Of a stretch of DNA of 64,000 nucleotides, positions 60,050 to 64,000 are shown in pieces; position 1 is the stretch's first letter, and each line of letters begins with the position of its first letter. A program made the position numbers and the translations under genes. This DNA is from Ustilaginoidea virens (Eukaryota > Ascomycota > Sordariomycetes > Hypocreales > Clavicipitaceae). The notes beneath the pieces were generated by a model. The model saw nothing but the letters and a program-made list of their open reading frames with translations. It searched no databases and was not told the DNA's origin. The stretch is taken from contig NC_057321.1 in the NCBI RefSeq assembly GCF_000687475.1, positions 2,914,001 through 2,978,000 of the forward strand, written 5' to 3'.

Positions 60050-61600
60050 ATATTAAGGTTATAGGTCTAAAATCCGATCCTAAGGCTATATAAGTCTATT
60101 ATATATCTAAATATCCCCCTATTTAGCCTTAAATACCTTTTATACCGCTATCTCTAAGAAGTTCTCTAGGGGTTCTTATATAAGTAAGTCGTATTTTTTC
60201 TATTTTATAAGTATATTGCGGTTCTGCCCTTAACTTTAAGCATTCTTTATAGCTAAAATCTCTTCTACTTTATATTTTTTATATAGCCGATTAGAGTCCT
60301 AAGGTAATACGAGTAGGGGATTAGGTTATATATTAGTTATCTTCTAGCTTAATAGTAGGTTAAAAGCCGCTTATTTAATTAAATCAATATAGAAAACTAA
60401 ATAAATACCCTATAGGATATTAAGTCGGATATTAAGCGGAGACGGTATAGCTATAACTGTATATTTTGCCGAGACCTAATCGAGCTTTTTATAAGGCTAG
60501 TTTATTTTAATATTGCATAAAGTAAGCTATACCTAATCTTTAACTTAAAAATATTCTACTAGACGGTGCGAATAGTTAGTTACGTCCTACTACCGCTACT
60601 ATATAAAGGCGATAGCAGCCTAAGCTACTTCCTATCCCTTGTAGAGGGTAGCTAAAAATAGGGCAGCCTACCCTTTTAAGGTTATTAAACTTAGTATTCT
60701 ATCTAGAGGCGCTATAACTATTAGAATATTAAATCCGTTAAAGAGCCGATTAGGATTAAAACCGGTTATTAATAATATCCGGTTATTTAACGCTAGTTAA
60801 TATACCGTAAGGTGTTTTAGCCAGTTATATTAATCAAAAGAAATTATAATATATAAGATAGCCTAGACCTTTTAGTTTATCCGTTCTATACCGCTATTAA
60901 TCTAAAGGTAATATATAGTCGAGAGGAGTTATTTAGTCCTGACTAAATTATAAAATATAGTCTAAAATTATCCTACTTAGTTAAACCCTTAGTCGCTAAT
61001 AATTTCTTTAGGGAACCTATAGAAATGCTACTAATACTATTAGAACTATTCTATATAGTCTTCCGCTTTTATAGAGTATATTGCCTTAAGCTAGATATAC
61101 TTCGATAGGCGATTAGTAATAATTATAAGGAATCGCGGGTCGGATATATTGCATATGGGAAGATCTATTATAAAATCGATAGAAATCTATAATTAAAATC
61201 GGTCTAGGATAAGTAATAGTTATAATAGGCCCTAATATAATTATCGGCTTTTATATGCCCTATAGCATCGGCAATTCCAGATATATCTCACTACTGCTAA
61301 AGATATATTATTAAAATAGTAGTCTCGATATAATAACTAGAATATAATATTCTTCCCTAGATAGCCTATAGTAGGTGATTTATAGCATCGCTATATAACT
61401 ATAGTAGTTAGGGGTTTAAAAGATAGGAGCTATATCTGCCCTTAATAGAGAAGTATGCTATAGGCATTTAGGGTGCAATCTATAATCTATTCCCTTATTA
61501 AAGCCTTAATTAGAAAGTATCTCTCGCCTTTTGCTACTACTTCCTAATATGCCTTATACGTTTTATCTTTAGCTATAGCTTAATCCTAAAGTGCCTAGAG
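60050..61600 (-). pseudogene. Chromovirus G2: integrase and chromodomain
   Basis: The minus strand at 60110-60270 reads as the same chromodomain as in G3. The integrase core lies at about 60.9-61.5 kb (zinc-type HHCC part near 61.3-61.4 kb). It is dense with TAG/TAA stops. A T-run (60027-60044) lies just beyond the chromodomain end. Confidence 0.7.
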
Positions 61601-63100
61601 GTAAGAGTCGGCAAAAATACGTAAGCTATTAGGTAAGCTAAATCCTAAAGGTATAGCTATAGGAACCGGTTCGGTAGTTAAATCTAGGTAAAGTATTAAG
61701 ATCGATAGTAGTTTTAAAATCTAGTTAATCTTTAGTATCGCACTGCTAGCTTCCTATTCCTATCGAAATAAGGTATTTAGGCATTAAGCCTATAACCCTA
61801 GCCTATACTAGAGATAGAAATTAAAAAGCACTAGTATTTCGGCCTATCTAGCCTACCGTTCTAATATCTTATAGGGTCGAGTAAAATACTCTAGATTCTT
61901 ATAGTCTATAAAGATAGTAAATAGGGAGGCTATTAATTAGAGTTTAGCTAACTACGCCTTAAGATAAGAGATAATAGTAAAGAGCTCCTTATCGTAAATT
62001 ATATAGTTTTATTCGGCATCCGTTAGGTATATAGAATAGTATATAATAGGGTAGAGGACTTTATCCTCCTTAATTTAAAAGAGGCAGCCACTAAGAGCGG
62101 TACTAAAGCTATCTATTTCGAGAATTATCTTTTTATTAAGGTCCTATTAAGTGAGAATTAGGTATAAAATAAAGTAATTCTTAAGCATTTAGAATGCCTC
62201 TTCTTCTTTATCTAACTACTAAAAGGGAACCCCCTTCTTTATTAATTTAATTAAAGGTTTAGTAAATCGGGAGAAGTTAGGGATAAAATCGCAGTAAAAA
62301 TTTATAAAGCTAAAGAAGCTCTAGACCCCCTTTAGTTTTATAGGGGCTTCCTAATTCTAAATAGCCTTAATTTTTTCGGGGTTTAGGCAGATCTCTTTTC
62401 CTACCGTTATAATATAACCTAAATACTGGACTTCTATTATAGTAAAATTATACTTCTTTAAGTCTAGGTTAAGACTAGCGTCTTAAAGTCATTAGAGTAT
62501 ATCCTTAATATATCCTATATAGTCCTCTCTCAATCCTAAGGTATAAATAAGGACATCATTAAGGTATATAGTTATAAAATTACTAAGTGTATTCCCTAAG
62601 GCCTTATTAATATATCATTAGAATATTATAGGGGCTCTAGTAAGGCTAAAGGGCGTTATAAGCCACTTAAAGAGGCTAAATCGTATATAGAATATAGTAA
62701 AGTATTTATCGCCTTCTATAATATAGATTTTATAGAATGCTATATATATATCGACCTTAGTAAACTACTTCGCCTAGGATAAAAATCGTAGGGTCTCTTT
62801 AATTAGCGGGAGGGGGTATTAATCTTAAGCTATAACCTTATTTAGGGCTTGGTAATCTATATAAAAATACCACCCTCTATTCCCCTTCCTAGCTAGGAGG
62901 ATTAAAGCTACTACCGATAAAGAGCTTACTTAAATCTATCCCTTATCTATAAGGTCGGTTACTTATCTCTAAACCTTAAGTAGCTAATCCTACGGTATAT
63001 TATATAATAGGCCCTAAGGTAGGTCTAGTATACTCTTATCCAAGGCCTTCTTAAGCTGAATATAATAGTCTAATATACCTTAGTATAGAGGAAGGCCGGA
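61601..63100 (-). pseudogene. Chromovirus G2: reverse transcriptase and RNase H
   Basis: Minus-strand reading: YFYIDYQALNKVIA, YPLPLIKETL, VDIYIAFYKI, EGDKYFTIF and the active site Y-L-N-D at 62555-62566. The first catalytic Asp is lost by GAT to AAT. RNase H (about 61.9-62.2 kb) follows. The enzyme is certainly inactive. Confidence 0.8.
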
Positions 63101-64000
63101 GGCCTTTTCCTTATTAAATAGGTTATTAAATTCTTATAACTCTAGGGGTAGTACCTATAGCTTCTATAGAGATAGTATAGAGTCCTAATACGGCGGAAAT
63201 ATAATATAGAGGATATATATTATCTCTTATAGGCTTATAGTAATAAAAGAGGTTAATTAGTCTTTAGAATGCTTCGCCTGCTAAAATATACTATAGAAGA
63301 CTGAATTAAGAATATTAACTATAGCGGGGCTAGACTATTATACTACTAATTCCTAAATAATAAGATTGCCTACCGCTCTGATTTATATCTAATATCGTTT
63401 CGCTTATAATATTATATTACAGTATTCTATCTAAGGGAGACCTAAGATAACATTATAGGTAAGGCCTAAAATTATATAAAGTATAACCGTAGAAGGCCAG
63501 CTATTAATATTAATATCTATGCGAACGATATATATAATAGAAGAAGTCGCTTCTTTATATTCCCCTAAACGGCTTTAAATCTTTACTACTATTCTAATTT
63601 CCCTATATTATAATAGGCAGATAGGTTAGAGACCTAACCGTTATACCGTTTTTTCGCTTATAGCACTATAGTAATTATAACCCAAGTCGATTAAGGTATT
63701 AATAAAAGTATAAGATTTATATAATATTAGTACTAAAAAGGGGTGCCTATTTATACATTCTATAATCTCTTTTATCTCTTTTATATAAAGTCTTTTTTAT
63801 AATCAATTAGGGTTTTTAGTATATACTTTAAGCCCTCTCGCGAGATTAGGCTTAAGGGCTATTTTTTTCCCTAAGTATTATCGCTACTATTATCCTTAGC
63901 AGCCTAGGAGTCTATTATAGCCACTTTAACTATTCCCGGTCTGCAGGCCCTTTACAAACAGTATTTCTATATATAATAGGTAGAAATACTATAACGAAGG
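63101..64000 (-). pseudogene. Chromovirus G2: protease/gag side, RIP-destroyed
   Basis: Upstream part of the polyprotein leading off the window. AT-rich and full of stops; no motif can be named with confidence. Confidence 0.4.

Larger units (their letters stand above)
57654..64000 (-). mobile_element. Chromovirus G2, minus strand, incomplete at the right edge
   Basis: 3' LTR at 57654-57897, purine tract (minus) at 57898-57910, a 2.1-kb 3' region, then chromodomain, integrase, RNase H and reverse transcriptase reading right to left. It inserted into G3, a member of its own family in opposite orientation. The 5' LTR is outside the window, so the TSD (left copy AATAC, 57649-57653) cannot be checked. 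Confidence 0.82.

Overview
The window comes from a filamentous ascomycete (Pezizomycotina), probably a Sordariomycete. Genes have short introns of 60-90 bp with GTATGT-like donors and CTAAC-like branch sites, and the gene set is typical of fungi. Long AT-rich blocks carry the mark of repeat-induced point mutation (RIP): retrotransposon reading frames are broken almost only by TAG and TAA where the family has CAG, CAA or TGG, and catalytic Asp codons (GAT, GAC) have become AAT or AAC. The species cannot be named from the sequence alone.

Left block (1-28539) is a stack of LTR retrotransposons. Element boundaries were worked out from equal-length LTRs and 5-bp target-site duplications (TSDs). 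A remnant of copia family C2 (27405-28539) abuts copia R, which appears to have inserted into it. R is on the minus strand, with its 5' LTR at 6560-6670 plus 26585-27404. R was itself hit by copia A (left edge, LTR 1406-1966), by a solo R-type LTR (2499-3576) and by chromovirus G (6671-26579, TSD CATTA). G was hit twice: by copia C1 in its 5' LTR (6809-13746, two 562-bp LTRs, TSD CATAC) and by a full-length C2 copy in its pol region (18449-25764, two 343-bp LTRs, TSD GTAGG). Family C2 is therefore both outermost and innermost.

The gene island (about 28.9-49.86 kb) has normal base composition. Left to right it holds: a kinase-like gene (minus) divergent from a putative PD-(D/E)XK nuclease-like gene (plus); a three-exon MFS transporter (plus); a frameshifted second kinase-like gene (minus); a small cysteine-rich secreted protein (minus); a secreted multicopper oxidase (minus); a secreted histidine phosphatase (minus); a secreted phospholipase A2 (minus); and the complex I subunit NDUFB7 (minus), the one clear housekeeping gene, at the right edge. 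Four of the genes encode predicted secreted proteins. Exon boundaries were built by hand from splice signals and reading-frame continuity.

Right block (49864-64000) is again RIP-mutated. Copia B (minus) has its 3' LTR only 172 bp upstream of the NDUFB7 start codon. B is followed by an R2-type LTR (53280-54054) and chromovirus remnant G3 (plus, 54055-57653). G3 contains a 582-bp TRIM-like element (55159-55740, TSD AATAA) and an inverted solo R2 LTR (56484-57214, TSD AATAT). Chromovirus G2 (minus) starts at 57654 and runs off the right edge. Between its integrase/chromodomain and its 3' LTR, G2 carries about 2 kb with an antisense reading frame of roughly 380 codons interrupted only by TAG and TAA.

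The best candidates for something undescribed are the TRIM-like element with a tRNA T-arm, the antisense frame in G2, and the kinase/nuclease-like pair.
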